From contig JAKEKT010000030.1 of NCBI GenBank assembly GCA_021495925.1, positions 124,001 to 188,000 of the forward strand: a DNA stretch of 64,000 bases, in the 5' to 3' direction. Each line of letters begins with the position of its first letter. Positions within the stretch are counted from its first letter, which is position 1. This stretch comes from Diplodia intermedia. Its lineage: Eukaryota > Ascomycota > Dothideomycetes > Botryosphaeriales > Botryosphaeriaceae. Shown here in pieces: positions 31,439 through 42,689 of the stretch. The notes beneath the pieces were generated by a model that worked only from the letters and a program-made list of their open reading frames with translations, was not told where the DNA came from and searched no databases. The position numbers and the translations under genes were made by a program.

Positions 31439-31958
31439 ATGAAGCCCTCGGAGACGCTCTCCCTCCTCACGCGCCTGAGCCAGAAGCCCGGCGTCCAGAG
31501 CACGCTGGTGCTCGCCCGCGACACGGGCGCCATCGTCCACACCTCGGGCTTCGCCTCCAGCGGCGCCGCCGCGAACCCCAACACCACGCTGCCCGCCTCC
31601 GCCGCCGAGAATGCCGCCAACAACACCAACGGCGCCGCAAACGGGGCCGCCGCCGCAAGCCCGCCGCTGACAAACGGCAAGCAGGAGACGGGCATGCGCA
31701 GCGCCGAGGACGTTGCCCGCATGGTGCACAGCTTCGTCGAGGCGGCGGGCGAGCTGGTCAAGAACCTGGAGGAGGAGGACGAGGTCAAGCTGCTGCGCCT
31801 GCGCACCAAGAAGAACGAGCTGGTCATCGTACCTGGTAGGTCTTGGAGAGCGCTCAGATGGGGGCGGAAAGCGGTATCACGGAGCTGACAGCGAGGCTTC
31901 CTCTCCAGACCCTCGATTCATGATTGTCGTTGTGCACGACACGCCGCCTACGCCTTAG
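31439..31958 (+). CDS. Roadblock/LC7-type dynein light chain
   Basis: Small protein of the Roadblock/LC7 superfamily, which dimerises and binds the dynein intermediate chain. Exons 31439-31835 and 31909-31958 give 148 aa. The N-terminal helix and first strands (ETLSLLTRLSQKPGVQSTLV, then RDTGAIVHTSG) and the C-terminal block (LLRLRTKKNELVIVPDPRFM, then IVVVHD) match the family. Between them sits an Ala/Asn-rich insertion (residues about 42-85) that makes it half again as long as animal LC7. The 73-nt intron splits the conserved P-D codons. The start codon is the first in frame after a CA-rich leader. Confidence 0.88.
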
Positions 31959-32234
31959 ACAGGGTCTCGAAACTTCTTCTAATTCACACATTCCCCGGGC
32001 ACGGGCTTACCAACGATACCCCCTTTTTTTTGCATGGTCGGGCGTTACAGCAACACAGGGACTCAGGAAAGAACGGGAGGGATCCCTGAGAAAGGGACGA
32101 CGGAGCGCACATCAGAATACAAAGACAGAGAGAGAAAAAAAAAAGTATTTGCATTTGAATGGAGCGCTCTGAGAAAGAACAAGAGAGAAAAAAGCGGCCG
32201 TTCGCATTTCCACTCTTTCTTCCCCCGCCCAAAA

Positions 32235-32923
32235 TCACCAATGCTCCTCCCCGATCTCCACCGTGTTCACGTCCACGTCGCCCGCAAACCACCGCTCGCC
32301 CGGCCCGTCGCCCAGCTCGACGTCGTTGCCGCTCATCTGCCGCTTGCGCATGCGCCCGTCGGCCGCGAACGTCCAGTCCTCGAGCCCGTAGCAGCGCTTC
32401 CACTTCATGCCGTCGTGCGCGTCCCGGTACTCGTACCAGAACTGCACCGCGATCTTGTCGTCGGTGAAGGCGAACTGCCAGAAGGAGCGCGCGAGAATGC
32501 GGAATCGAATCAGCCAACCAACCATCTCCACTCTGGATAATGGAGAAGGGGGGGTTTCGTTTTGGGGCGAAGTTGTGGGGGGGAGACGGGACGAACCAGT
32601 TCCTTGCGCAGCCGGTAGCTCTTCTCCTTCTGCCACTTCTTGGTCAGGAAGTCGACGATCTGCTCGTGGCCCTTGAGGAAGGCGGTGCGGTTGCGCCACA
32701 CGGAGTCTTCGGTGTAGGCTTTGGCGATCTCGGCGGGATTCCTTTTTTCGAACCGGGGCGGGGCGCCCATCAGCTATCATTTCCCATTGCATAGATGATA
32801 GAGGAGGAGGAGGTTGGAGCGGGACGGTTGTTGTTGTTGTACGTACTGCGTGTTCCACAGATCCTGCGCCTTCTTGACCTTGGCGTGCGCCGTCTCGCGC
32901 GTGAAGGGCGGCGCGAGGGACAT
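32235..32923 (-). CDS. DUF1348 SnoaL/NTF2-like protein
   Basis: Small alpha+beta-barrel protein of the DUF1348 family (nuclear transport factor 2-like superfamily), common in bacteria and fungi and of unknown biochemical role. Exons 32923-32847, 32741-32597 and 32474-32235 give 153 aa, the usual size. Conserved blocks: PPFTRETAHAKVKKAQDLWN, then NPAEIAKAYTEDSVWRNRTA, then FLTKKWQKEKSYRLRKEL, then IAVQFWYEYRD and KRCYGLEDWTFAADGRMRKR. The acceptor of exon 2 was chosen after an A-rich run (AAAAAAG at 32742-32748) because it restores the conserved WNTQNPAE join; an earlier acceptor meets a stop. Confidence 0.9.
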
Positions 32924-33667
32924 CTTTTGTAGGTAGCTTGCTTGCAAGTTTTTCAAACAGGCGAACTCGAAATGTACGGGTTTGCTCTTGACTTTGGCTT
33001 CGTTTGGGTTGGCTCAATGATGCTCTTATACTATACCATTGCGGCCGTCAGCCTTGCTAGGTTGTCCCGCTCACGGTTGCCGTTTGGTGAGTCAGCCGCT
33101 TGCCGATGCGGCACTTACACATGCGCACTAGGTAGGCTTTCTCCGCGGCGGCCGTTATAGCTGCAGGACGGCGGTTGGAGCCAGACGAGGTTGCTGTGTA
33201 ATAAGGTGCTTATGGACTGCTGCTGCACGCTCAAGTGGAAGGCGGTTTGGCTAAGCAATGATGTAATCGTGGCGGCCTCGACCCCACATACCTACGCTTT
33301 GTGAGGCCGAGCGAGGCTAAGGCGGCGAATGATTTGGCGACATGCACGGTGGTTTACGTCGGATATTCGCGAGGTCAAATGCTCGAGCTGGAAAATACGG
33401 GGGTTCAGAGCACTCTGCGGACATTTTACCGTTTTATGATTTTCCTCATCAGTAATGGTTGGTGAGCGTCAATGCTCAACTCCAGCCTATATATCAAAGG
33501 TGTAGTGACAATAAATCATTCCGCAAGAAAGAAACAGAAAAAAAAATGCATAAGTCTTAATCTATCGTCTACTGTCAACGACGGGATTTCCTCCGGACCC
33601 CATGCAATAAAGAAACACATTCATTCCCGATCATGCCCGAAACTCCCCAATCTCAACCAGCACGTCC
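32924..33667. other. Intergenic, nothing recognised
   Basis: Promoter side of the DUF1348 gene and 3' flank of the GT8 gene. No credible frame, RNA or repeat. Confidence 0.4.
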
Positions 33668-34699
33668 TCAGCGATCTCTATCGTAGAAATCCCGCATCTC
33701 CTGCAACACGCCATACCACATCATCCGCAGCCGCTGCGGCGGGCCCTCCATGCCAAACTTCTCGTGCAGCGTCACGACGCCGGCGTCGAGATCCCTCTCG
33801 CTCGGCCAGGTCGCGCTCCACTTGGGGTCCAGCTCGCACCAGGGCATGGCGCCGGAGGTGCGGAAGACGTAGTTCAGCAGGCTCTGCTCCATGGTGTGGG
33901 GGTCGAAGCGGCGGTAGCGGCCGGTGACGCGGAGCAGCAGCTGGAACAGCTCGCGCGAGGGCGCGGCGACCCAGAAGCCGGCGGAGAAGCGCTCGGTGCG
34001 CTTGAGCGGGGGGTAGGGGTGGTTGCGCTCGCCGGCGAAGGCGTTGTCGGAGCGCGCGCAGAAGACGTAGCGGGCGGGCACGGGCGCCTCGTCGGCCGGG
34101 ATCTGCGCGACCAGGTCGAGCTTGGTGTGCGCCGTGTACAGCACCGTGGCCCGCTCGCCGAAGATGGCGTCGACGGGCGCCGTCAGCAGCGTGTCGGCGT
34201 CCATGAAGAGCACGCGCGCGTACTGCGTCATCTCCAGCAGCCGCAGCTTGGTGAACTGGTCCTTCCACCGCTCGACGCCCGTCGAGATCCACCAGCTGAG
34301 CGGCACGTCGGCCGCCCGGATCACGGTGGCGCCGTCTTGGGTGAGCTGGTCGACCTTGTACTGGGCGACCTCGTTGGTGACCAGGACGATGAAGTCAATG
34401 GCCGGGCTCCGGATGCGCGTCGACTCTGCGTGCAGCAGTTGGTAGGTCAGAACGCGGGTGGCGGCGTAGTAGTAATCCGTGCCCTCTGGATCTTGCGGGT
34501 CCGTGCTTGGGTTCTCGCTCAGAAATGTAGCAATGGCGAATCGTGATGTTTCGGAAACCTCGTCCAATCGTCCGTATGATGGATCAATGACGGGAGCAGC
34601 CCATGACCAACGCCACAGATACCATACAACGACGAAGATTACACAGGCCGAGACGACATTTTTCCGGCGGAAGAGGGCGTTTGGCGAATTGGAAGGCAT
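33668..34699 (-). CDS. Glycosyltransferase family 8 (glycogenin/GNT-like), type II membrane protein
   Basis: Single-exon frame of 343 aa. A short cytoplasmic N-terminus with Arg/Lys is followed by one membrane anchor at about 15-33 (VVSACVIFVVVWYLWRW), indicating a Golgi type II topology. The catalytic domain has the GT8 DxD metal and nucleotide-sugar motif D167-A-D169 in RVLFMDADTLL, an upstream substrate block (WKDQFTKLRLLEMTQY) and a downstream NxGF-like block (RFSAGFWVAAPSRELFQLLL). Similar fungal proteins are annotated as N-acetylglucosaminyltransferase or glycogenin-like; the sugar transferred is not known. The end (MMWYGVLQEMRDFY) is typical. Confidence 0.88.
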   Translation of the reverse strand: MPSNSPNALFRRKNVVSACVIFVVVWYLWRWSWAAPVIDPSYGRLDEVSETSRFAIATFLSENPSTDPQDPEGTDYYYAATRVLTYQLLHAESTRIRSPAIDFIVLVTNEVAQYKVDQLTQDGATVIRAADVPLSWWISTGVERWKDQFTKLRLLEMTQYARVLFMDADTLLTAPVDAIFGERATVLYTAHTKLDLVAQIPADEAPVPARYVFCARSDNAFAGERNHPYPPLKRTERFSAGFWVAAPSRELFQLLLRVTGRYRRFDPHTMEQSLLNYVFRTSGAMPWCELDPKWSATWPSERDLDAGVVTLHEKFGMEGPPQRLRMMWYGVLQEMRDFYDRDR

Positions 34700-36278
34700 A
34701 CCTGGCCGCGTCTGGAAGTAACGGGGCGCTGGTAGTCCTAGAAGCTCAATTCGTTCGGATTTGGGAGTGGTGATAAAGGAGAGAGATTAGGACCACGTCT
34801 GGAGAGGTCGGCCCGAAGGCGCCAAGCAGCTCCGTGCTGATCTCAGCTGGCGCTACCACGCATCCTCAAACTCGTGTATTTGCCGAGGGCTGGCAGGCCA
34901 TCTCTGGCATTCGCCGGGCTTAGCTTCCGGAGAAGTCTGGGGAAACGAGACACAGGCAGAAGCGCTCGCGCACAGTTCGTTGGCGTTGTTCAGGGGTAAT
35001 GTCGACGAGGAACAGGTAACATGATATTTGACAGTACAAACGTGTAGGATTGCCTCACCGACGAAGTGCACCGGGGTTGTGCGATGGATCCTTGGTGCTC
35101 CTGTTGTCCAAAGATTTGCATATGGTGTTGCTTTGGGGAAAAGGAGAGCAACTACCCAATGACTGACGAATAGCAAAAGTGCTTAGGAAAAACAGCGGTT
35201 GCTTCTTTTTATGCTGGAGCTGCATACAGGCAGCGGAGGCACATTCGGCCTCTGATGCACTGTACAGACTCCATGGAGATCGCAGAAAATAAGTTGGGGC
35301 TGAGCGGCCGTCGAGGAGGAAGGCGTGTGATGCTCGGACTGATTTGAGCGCTGCAGTCGGGCAGGTGGTCAACATACCGTTAAGCCACCATCGGGCCTAC
35401 TCTAGAAGGTTCCGCTCAGTCAGCTTGACGCCTCCGTCTTCGGTGCAACGAGCGGTCCCGGCGCATCCGCAGCGGCGACCGGCGGTGGGAACCAGGTGAG
35501 AGTTGAGACGACAGCGGACTCGGACTTGGGGTCAACAAAGGAGAGGCGGCGTTTCTGACCTGTGATGGTGAGAAGGATTCTCGAATGCCACAGCGGGTTG
35601 CAACATAGCTACACTCTACTTACATGAGCCATTGAATCCCTGTCTAGCTGGTGCATTTGTGCGAGTTCAAACCTGGCGCGTTAGATAATTGCTTCATCTG
35701 CACACGTAGGAAAAGTGCAGTGTATTTTTCCGGACACAGAGGGATCAAATCTTTGGCAACGCGCGGTGGTGCGATAACCGATCTGATGTAGTCATGCTGG
35801 CTCAACAACAGGCCACATTTCGAGGCTAGCCAGCTCGGAGTTTCGGGCAGCGTAGCATGCGGAGGCCCGCCAGCCAATCGGTAGGCGCTGTGAGAGCTTG
35901 TTTTCCCGTGCAGGTGTTGTGCTCAACCGTGGGACGGACGCCACGGAGGTAGAACCGATGCGTCGGAAGCAACAGGGAAGTCCCTAGGCGCCTCCATCGC
36001 AGCGCATGTATCAGGGTTCGGACATGGTGGTGAGGCGGGATGGGTCCGGAAGCCGAGATGGCGAGCTCAAGCATCGGCCAACCACGTCATCCGCGGGGCA
36101 GCGTGATTCCAAATCGCCGCGGTTGAGCTAGGAAGGAGCTCCCCTCCAAGGTGTTCAAATCCGCCGCCGCCGCGCACCCCTCCTCTCTCCCCCTTCATTC
36201 TCGCACGTCTTCTGCTTCGCGCACAGCACCACTACCTGCTACACAGCTCAATCCTGTCTCTCAACCCAGTCAATCACA
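34700..36278. other. 1.6-kb intergenic upstream of peroxiredoxin
   Basis: No credible coding frame on either strand. The last 130 bases are CT-rich and lead into CAATCACAATGG, a typical start of a highly expressed fungal gene. Confidence 0.4.
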
Positions 36279-37116
36279 ATGGCTCCTCTCAAGGTCGGCG
36301 ACAAGCTCCCCGAGGGCGTCAAGTTCACGTACGTTCTTTCTCGCCTTGCGCGTCCGCGCCTGTTCCCTCACCACCGCCCATGGTTATGGGAAGGAGAGGC
36401 GTAAAGGTGCACATGAGCTAACGCTCTGCAGCTGGGCTCCCATTCTTGAGGAGGACCCCACCGTCTGCGGTCGCCCTCAGGAATTCGATGCCAACAAGGA
36501 ATTCGCCGGCAAGAAGGTCGTCCTCGTCAGCGTTCCCGGTGCGTATCCCTCACACCATCGCCCCCACTTCCAATCCGATCCTCCGTCGTCTTGGCCCATG
36601 ACCACCCAACTGACGTCGTTGTAGGCGCCTTCACCCCCGGCTGCCAGGCCTTCCACGTCCCTCCCTACATTCAGAAGCTCGACGAGTTGAAGACCAAGGG
36701 TGTCGATGCGGTTGCCATCATTGCCTTCAACGATGCCTTCGTCATGAACGCGTGGGGCAAGGTTAACAAGGCCAAGGAGCCCGTCGTAAGTCTGGTCTCT
36801 GTGGATTGCCAAGCTTTCATTGTTGACAGGATTACCAGTACTTCCTCAGCGACGACAAGACCCAGTTCTCGAAGAACTACGGCTGGCAGGCGGGTATGGG
36901 TGACCGCAACGGCCGCTGGGCCATGGTCATCGAGAAGGATGGCACCATCTCCTACTCTGAGAACGAGCCCAACCCCGGTCAGGTCACGGTGAGTGCCGCT
37001 CGCGCCCCTTTGTTGACCCGCTTTGAAATGCGCACGTACGACTCCTGCCAGAAGAAAGACACTAACGAGTGGTGTCTCAGGTTTCGGGTGCCGAAGCTGT
37101 CCTTGCGAAGTTGTAG
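36279..37116 (+). CDS. Peroxisomal peroxiredoxin (Prx5/PMP20, Asp f 3 type)
   Basis: Thiol peroxidase that reduces H2O2 and alkyl hydroperoxides. Exons 36279-36328, 36432-36538, 36625-36785, 36839-36988 and 37081-37116 give 167 aa, the normal length. The peroxidatic cysteine is C59 in [18 protein letters not shown]29 matches the second conserved Cys of fungal Asp f 3-like proteins and could be resolving. [26 protein letters not shown] and [14 protein letters not shown] are standard family blocks. The protein ends AKL, a peroxisomal targeting signal, carried on a 12-codon last exon, so peroxisomal targeting depends on correct use of that exon. Confidence 0.95.
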
Positions 37117-37905
37117 GTTTTTTGAGAGTCAAAGATGGCATCATGTGGGCTCAAGGATGCCCATGATGGTGTGATAGAAGCGGGGTTTAGCATGGATGAT
37201 ACCTAGCCTGGCGCCGAAATCTGGCCCGAATGACAGGGCATACAATGATTACAATCTAGACATACTTCAAGACAAGAAGCTAGAAAGGCTGTGTCCGGAA
37301 AAGTGACAGCGACACGTTCAAGTGAAATTCGCCATGCACAATGTGTCATGACGGGTGATTCGAGACCACGAAAGAGACGGAAACAAAAGCAGCGGGGCAT
37401 CTAAGCCCCCCGCATTTTGAAAAAATAGGTTGTAAAGGCGGCCTACCTCTGCGCGAATGCCATGGAATTCTGTCATATCACGACCTGCGCAAGCTTCCGC
37501 ATCAATGGGTCGGCCCAATGGTGGCTTTGAGCGAGAAGTAGCATAGGTTTCCCCGAGTCCCGGCTGAATAAAAGCGACGGTGGCTTTGGAGGTATGTAGC
37601 GTCACAAACGAACCGCTTCTTTCAGGTGAAATCCAGAGCAGCAGATACAGGACGAATCGTGCGTCTCCCGCACTTTGAAATGGCAAACAATGAAGATGCC
37701 GGACGTCCGCAGCACTCATGTGAGGTGCGCTGCGGACGAAAAGCGCGGTTGGAGAAGAGAAGGAGCAGTTTCCGCGTCGCGGGGATTTTTGCGCGTCGAG
37801 CCGCTGAGTCAGCTCATTAGCGCGACGCGACCGCCTCTCCTCGACGCTTGTGACCTTCCCATGTGCCCATCTCCGCTCCCCACCACCGAGCAACCTTCTG
37901 TCGCC
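37117..37905. other. Intergenic, nothing recognised
   Basis: 3' flank of the peroxiredoxin gene and promoter of the Rab escort gene. No coding frame with recognisable content. Confidence 0.4.
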
Positions 37906-39818
37906 ATGGAGAGCCTCAGTGAAACTCGCTGGGACGTGCTCATCGCCGGTACTGGCGTCGAGCAGTCCCTCCTTGCACTGTAGGTCTCCATCCGCCCGCC
38001 TCGTCCCTTCAAGCTATGCAAATTCTGACTGACGCAGCGCTTCGTGAAGAGCTCTATCACGCTCCGACAAGAAAATCCTACATGTTGACAAGAACGACTT
38101 CTATGGAGGACCCCAGGCCGCTTTCAGCTTGCAAGAGGTAGAGGCTTGGGCGAAGAGGGTCAACGAAGGTGCGTCTCAGCAACAATCCGCACCGCGGCAG
38201 TGCCACGTTCACTGACGTTTGTAGACGAGACCAAATCGTCGTTGTTCCGCCATGCCTCCATAACCCAACCCACGCCCGCCGAGTCGGCTGAAGACGGCCC
38301 CAAACTTGGCTTCTCGAGATCCTATAGTCTTGCGCTGGCCCCGCAGCTGTTGTATAGCCGCTCTGCCATACTTCCCACGCTGGTATCGTCGAAAGTCTAC
38401 CGGCAAGTCGAGTTCCTGGCAGTCGGTAGCTGGTGGGTATATTCTTCGAACACCGAGTCTCAGGCGGAACCATCGGATGGATCTGAAGAGGGCCCTCGAT
38501 CCGTTGGGCGCTTGACAAAGGTTCCGAACGGCCGCGAAGACATTTTTTCCGATGAGAGCATCGACTTCAAGGCAAAACGGCTTCTGATGAAGTTTTTGCG
38601 CTTCGTCGGCGATTACGAGAGCCAAGAGGAGGTTTGGCTGGATTACCGTGCCGTATCCTTCGCCGACTTCCTTTCGGACCACTTCAAGATCCCCAAGGAC
38701 ATGCACGGGCCGCTACTGGCGTTGACTCTATCTTTGGAAACACCCGAGAAGACCACCACGGAGTACGCGCTGCCGCGGATCGCGAATCATCTTCGGTCGA
38801 TTGGCGTGTTCGGCCCGGGCTTTGCCTGCGTCATTCCGAAGTGGGGCGGCCTTGCAGAAATTTCTCAAGTCGCTTGTCGCGCTCAGGCTGTTGGCGGTGG
38901 TATTTATGTCCTTGGACAAGGCGTTACCAGCGTCAACACTGACCCTGATACTTCCACTGAAGCTAGCGAGGATGCTTCCGAGGCCAGAGTCTCAGCACAG
39001 CTGACGGAGGGTGACAACATCTCCACGAGATGGATCGCTGGTTCAGATGACGACCTTCCATCTCACGTAGAGTCTCCGTCTACTGAGGCTGTCGCCTGCT
39101 CCAGAAGTATCTCCGTTGCCTCGTCTACTCTGAAACAACTCTTTCCTCCGTTAGCTGAAGGTGCTCCTGCGCCTGCTGGTGCGGTAGTGTCATTCCCTGC
39201 CGGCAGCCTGAATGTGGAGGGTAGTACTGAGCACCCGCCAGTGTATGTTTTCGTTCACTCGAGCGACACTGGCGAGTGTCCAGCAGGTCAAAGTAAGTTT
39301 TTCTCACCTCTCTTGCTTTTCATCCCGACACAGCCAACATGATGAACAACACGAATACTTATCTACATTGTCTGCAATTCCATTGAAGATAATTTCCTCT
39401 GACAACCTGACATTGGCTCCATTCTACACCATTGTGTTTCAAAGCTTTTGTCAGACCAAAGCTAACAAAGCTTCTAGCTGTCCTCTACGCTTTCGCCTCT
39501 CCCTCGGGCGAAGAAGGTGTCAAGCTCCTCAACGCCGCCGTCGCCGCTCTTCTCCAGAGCATCGAGGGAGAAAGCACGCCCAAGATCCTGTGGTCTGTGC
39601 ACTACGAGCAGTATTCGCGCAGTGGCAGCGATGCGCCCGCCACCACTCACGACAGCATCGTAGCCTTTCCTCCCCCTTCGTTGGATCTCAAATTCAACGA
39701 CTCCATCCTCGACCACGTCCGCACCACGTGGGAGAAGATCATGGGTGACGAGGCCGAACCGAACTTTTTCATGAGATTCGAGGACCGGGAGGAGATTGAT
39801 GATGACGATTACGAGTGA
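37906..39818 (+). CDS. MRS6: Rab escort protein (Rab geranylgeranyltransferase component A)
   Basis: REP/GDI superfamily protein that presents newly made Rab GTPases to geranylgeranyltransferase. Exons 37906-37979, 38050-38168, 38225-39292 and 39478-39818 give 533 aa. N-terminal FAD-like fold: WDVLIAGTGVEQSLLALALS, then KKILHVDKNDFYGG. Further GDI blocks: LGFSRSYSLALAPQLLYSRS, RLLMKFLRFVGDYE, FADFLSDHFKIP and GFACVIPKWGGLAEISQVAC, then the AVGGGIYVLGQ strand. Exon 2 uses an acceptor 12 bases past the first AG, because the first gives an in-frame stop. A Ser/Glu-rich insert lies near residues 345-400. The last, 185-nt intron is unusually long and carries a C/D snoRNA candidate. Confidence 0.93.
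39332..39418 (+). ncRNA. Intronic C/D box snoRNA candidate (18S guide)
   Basis: Within the 185-nt intron 39293-39477 of the Rab escort gene. A perfect C box (ATGATGA, 39339-39345) and a D box (CTGA, 39407-39410) are closed by a perfect 6-bp terminal stem, AGCCAA (39332-39337) with TTGGCT (39413-39418). The total length of 87 nt suits a fungal C/D snoRNA. Immediately upstream of the D box, CCTCTGACAAC (39396-39406) is complementary to GTTGTCAGAGG. From memory, fungal 18S rRNA contains TTGTCAGAGGTGAAATTC, so at least 10 nt should pair. By the D+5 rule the predicted target is the second U of GUUGU. A C'-like TTGAAGA lies at 39383-39389. I do not know a described snoRNA with this guide. Confidence 0.7.
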
Positions 39819-40603
39819 TGTGTATAATTTTTTTTTGGCACGGCAGCGTGCTTTGGGTGTCGTCGGATCCGATTTAGACTGCTTTGGTAACTTGAGCGTA
39901 GCACGGTTTTAGACACGTAGTTGAAATGAAGTAACATGAACATACTCTTACATCTCCATATCTCAACATGATCAGCGAAGTTAGTTGTCGATTACCAGAT
40001 CAAGGGCTGAGATTATGATTTGCAGTACAGCGGGAGATCAGCATCCGTGCATGAAGAGATCTCAGATTTTCTCGTCGAGACAGCGCGGAGAATCGGGGTC
40101 GCCGCTCTGCGAGATCGAACACGCGCTGGGGGAACGAACGAACCAGCGGACAAACGTTTGAGGCTGGAGAACACTTGAGATCTCCCCAACACTCACAAAC
40201 CACGTCTCACCTCACCACAAGCCGAACCGCAAACTTCCCGTCACACAAAATCGTGTCAGTTGAGATCCATTCATTCATCATCTACTCGTTTTTTTGCTCA
40301 TTCACGCCGTAGTAGGTAGGGAGGTAGGTAGCACCAGCGTCGAGCCCAACTCGCTCGCTCTATATCTCTTTTCCCCGCGTTTCCAATCCCCGATCCAAGA
40401 AGATGCCGAGACCAGACCAGACCAGGCCAGACCGAGCGACGACGGGAAGGGAGGGAGGGGGGAGGAGGAGGAGGCATAGGTGTGTATGTAGCCATGTGCA
40501 ACGCCGATTCCTCCTCTCCACGTCGAATCCCAAAAAAAACTTGGTAAGAGAGAAACGCATGGATGCTACCCAACCAAGCCCAATCCAAATCACCACCCCC
40601 TTC
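39819..40603. other. Intergenic between two convergent genes
   Basis: 3' regions of the Rab escort and ankyrin-BTB genes. Contains short GGTAGGTA and GGAGG repeats near 40313-40470. No coding frame is recognised. Confidence 0.45.
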
Positions 40604-42689
40604 TCAAGCATCCAGCTTGAGGCTGTCCAGCAACCGATCGATCTTGCCGAGCAGGATCTGGTAGTTGATGGCGTCCTGGGCGAACTCGTCGCCGGCGATC
40701 TCGCCATCGAGCGTCCTGATGACGGGAGCCTGCGCCTGCGCCTGGGCGGCCCTCAGATCCGCGCCATCCAACGACGACGACGACGCTGCTGCCAGAGAGA
40801 GATCCTTCGTCTCGCTCGTCGGCGGTAGCGCCTCTCCGTCCTTCGCGTCGTCCTTCTGCGCCGCGACGGCGGCGGCGGTGGCGGCGGCGACGGCGTTCGG
40901 GTCCAGCTCGCCGTCCTCGTCCATCATCTCCTCGAGGCCGGAGTCCTCGAAGCGCAGGCGGAAGCGCTCGGAGAGGTAGTAGCGGATGTCGTCGACGAGC
41001 TCGACGGTGTCGGTTTCCTGGCGGGCGTGGACGCGGGCGGCGCTCTCGCGGACGAGCTCGGCGAAGTCGGGGTCGTCGACGTAGCGCTCGAGGCGGTTGG
41101 CGAGGTAGCGGGCGCCGAACTCCTCGAGCCGCTGGACGCGCGTGTCCCAGCCCGCGCGGATGACGTCGTAGATGTCGAGGGGCTGCTGCTGCTGATCGTC
41201 GTCTTCGGGGAACGCCGTCTCGCCGCGCGGGTTCTCGGCCTCGACGATGGACGTGTTGCCGTTGCCGAGGGTGCTGATGATTTGCGCGGCGCGCACCTTG
41301 AGCTTGTCGAGCCAGAGGAGGTCGGCGGTGAAGAGGACGTCGATGGCGACGTCGAGCGGGAAGTCGGCGCGCTCCGTGTAGAGGAAGGTGAGCACGATTT
41401 CGAGCACGCGCGGCGTACAGTCGATCGGGATCACTTGGAGGTACGGCGTCTGCTGCGCTTCGCGGAAGCCGGAGCTGAACATGGTTTGAAAGAACTCGGA
41501 GCGGATGAGCATCGCGCGGTGGACCGGGTAGAGGACGGACTTGCGTGGCTGGCGCTGCCGCGAGGGCGAGCGTGACCGCGCGATGGGGCCGATGGGGATG
41601 CCGTTGAGAGGGCCGAGGGTGTTGCGGACCTTGGGCTCGTCCGAGTCCGGGGTGGATGGCGCTGGAGTCCCTTCATCGTCCTCGTCCTCGTAGTCTTCGT
41701 CCGCCCGGAGGAGGACGTCTGCGAATATCCGATTGTCCCGATCCCACTTCACACTGTCCGCCTTGTCCGTATCGAGGGTGATCTTGTGCTTCAGCACGTG
41801 TTCTTTGAACCAATCTTCGATCTGATCTCTTCCCCTGTTGACTTCATCCTGGCGCCGTTGGCGAGCTAACCGGCGGTCATTGCTTTCGAGGATGTGTTGG
41901 AAAAGGTGGTCGATTTGGAGCTTCTTGCCCAGCTTATCTATGCCCGTCAGGATGATCTGCTCTTCTTCTCCATCCCCGAAGTCTGCCTTGACTTCCGAAA
42001 AGTATAGATATCGAATGACGGCTTCTAATGATTGGGCCGCAATTTTATCTGAAGAGAAGTTGGTCGTCTTGGTGTCCGGGGCTTCGGCAAGCTTTTTCGC
42101 GAAGTACGGTGATCTCGCCGAAAGAATGAACTTGTGCAGAGACAGTTCCCTATCCGCGGCGACCACTGTGATATCTGAGGTGTTCGGTGTTTCTCTTGTG
42201 AGAAGAGAAGTGACGTGGGCAGCGAATGGCTGAAGTGGGTCGGTAGACTTGGAGTAGTCGTAGGACAGAAGAAGGTTACGGATGCGGTCGTTAAGGGCGT
42301 TGTACAGGCATCGCTCGCCTTGGAATGTGTCGCGTTCGCAGAGGGCGCCCGACTCAAGGAGATGGCGCACGACTTCATAGTGGCCACACAGACTAGCCTG
42401 AGACAGAGCACGAATTCAGTCAACCAATGGGTGAGTGGGTGGGCGGCAGGGCAAGTGGCGAGTATACCAGAATCAGCGGGGTGTAATCGAATTGGTCTCG
42501 AGCATTGATATTAACGCCCTTGGACAGCTGCTCCTGGCAGAGCTTCAGGTCGCCGCGGCGGCAGGCATCGCAAAGCAGACGGAAATCGTCGCTGAGGTCG
42601 AGCGGATTATCCTCCTTCAACTTGCCGGCGCGAATGGCCTGGTTCTCCTCGTGGAGAGCGGCCTCGAGCTGGTGCTTCGGGACGACCAT
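40604..42689 (-). CDS. Ankyrin repeat plus double BTB/POZ protein
   Basis: Exons 42689-42468 and 42397-40604 give 671 aa from the MVVPKHQLEAALHEE start (an upstream Met at 42788 would add 33 residues that look unconserved). Domains in order: two ankyrin repeats (FRLLCDACRRGDLKLCQEQL...YTPLILASLCGHYEVVRHLL, quoted in parts); BTB 1 (SDITVVAADRELSLHKFILS, ARSPYFAKKL); an acidic linker; BTB 2 (VHRAMLIRSEFFQTMFSSGF, then LQVIPIDCTPRVLEIVLTFL); and a helical C-terminal part with Ala-rich and Gln-rich stretches. The layout matches ABTB1 and yeast YIL001W-like proteins, presumed Cullin-3 adaptors for ubiquitination or translation-linked factors. Role here not established. Divergent from the NIMA kinase. 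Confidence 0.88.
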
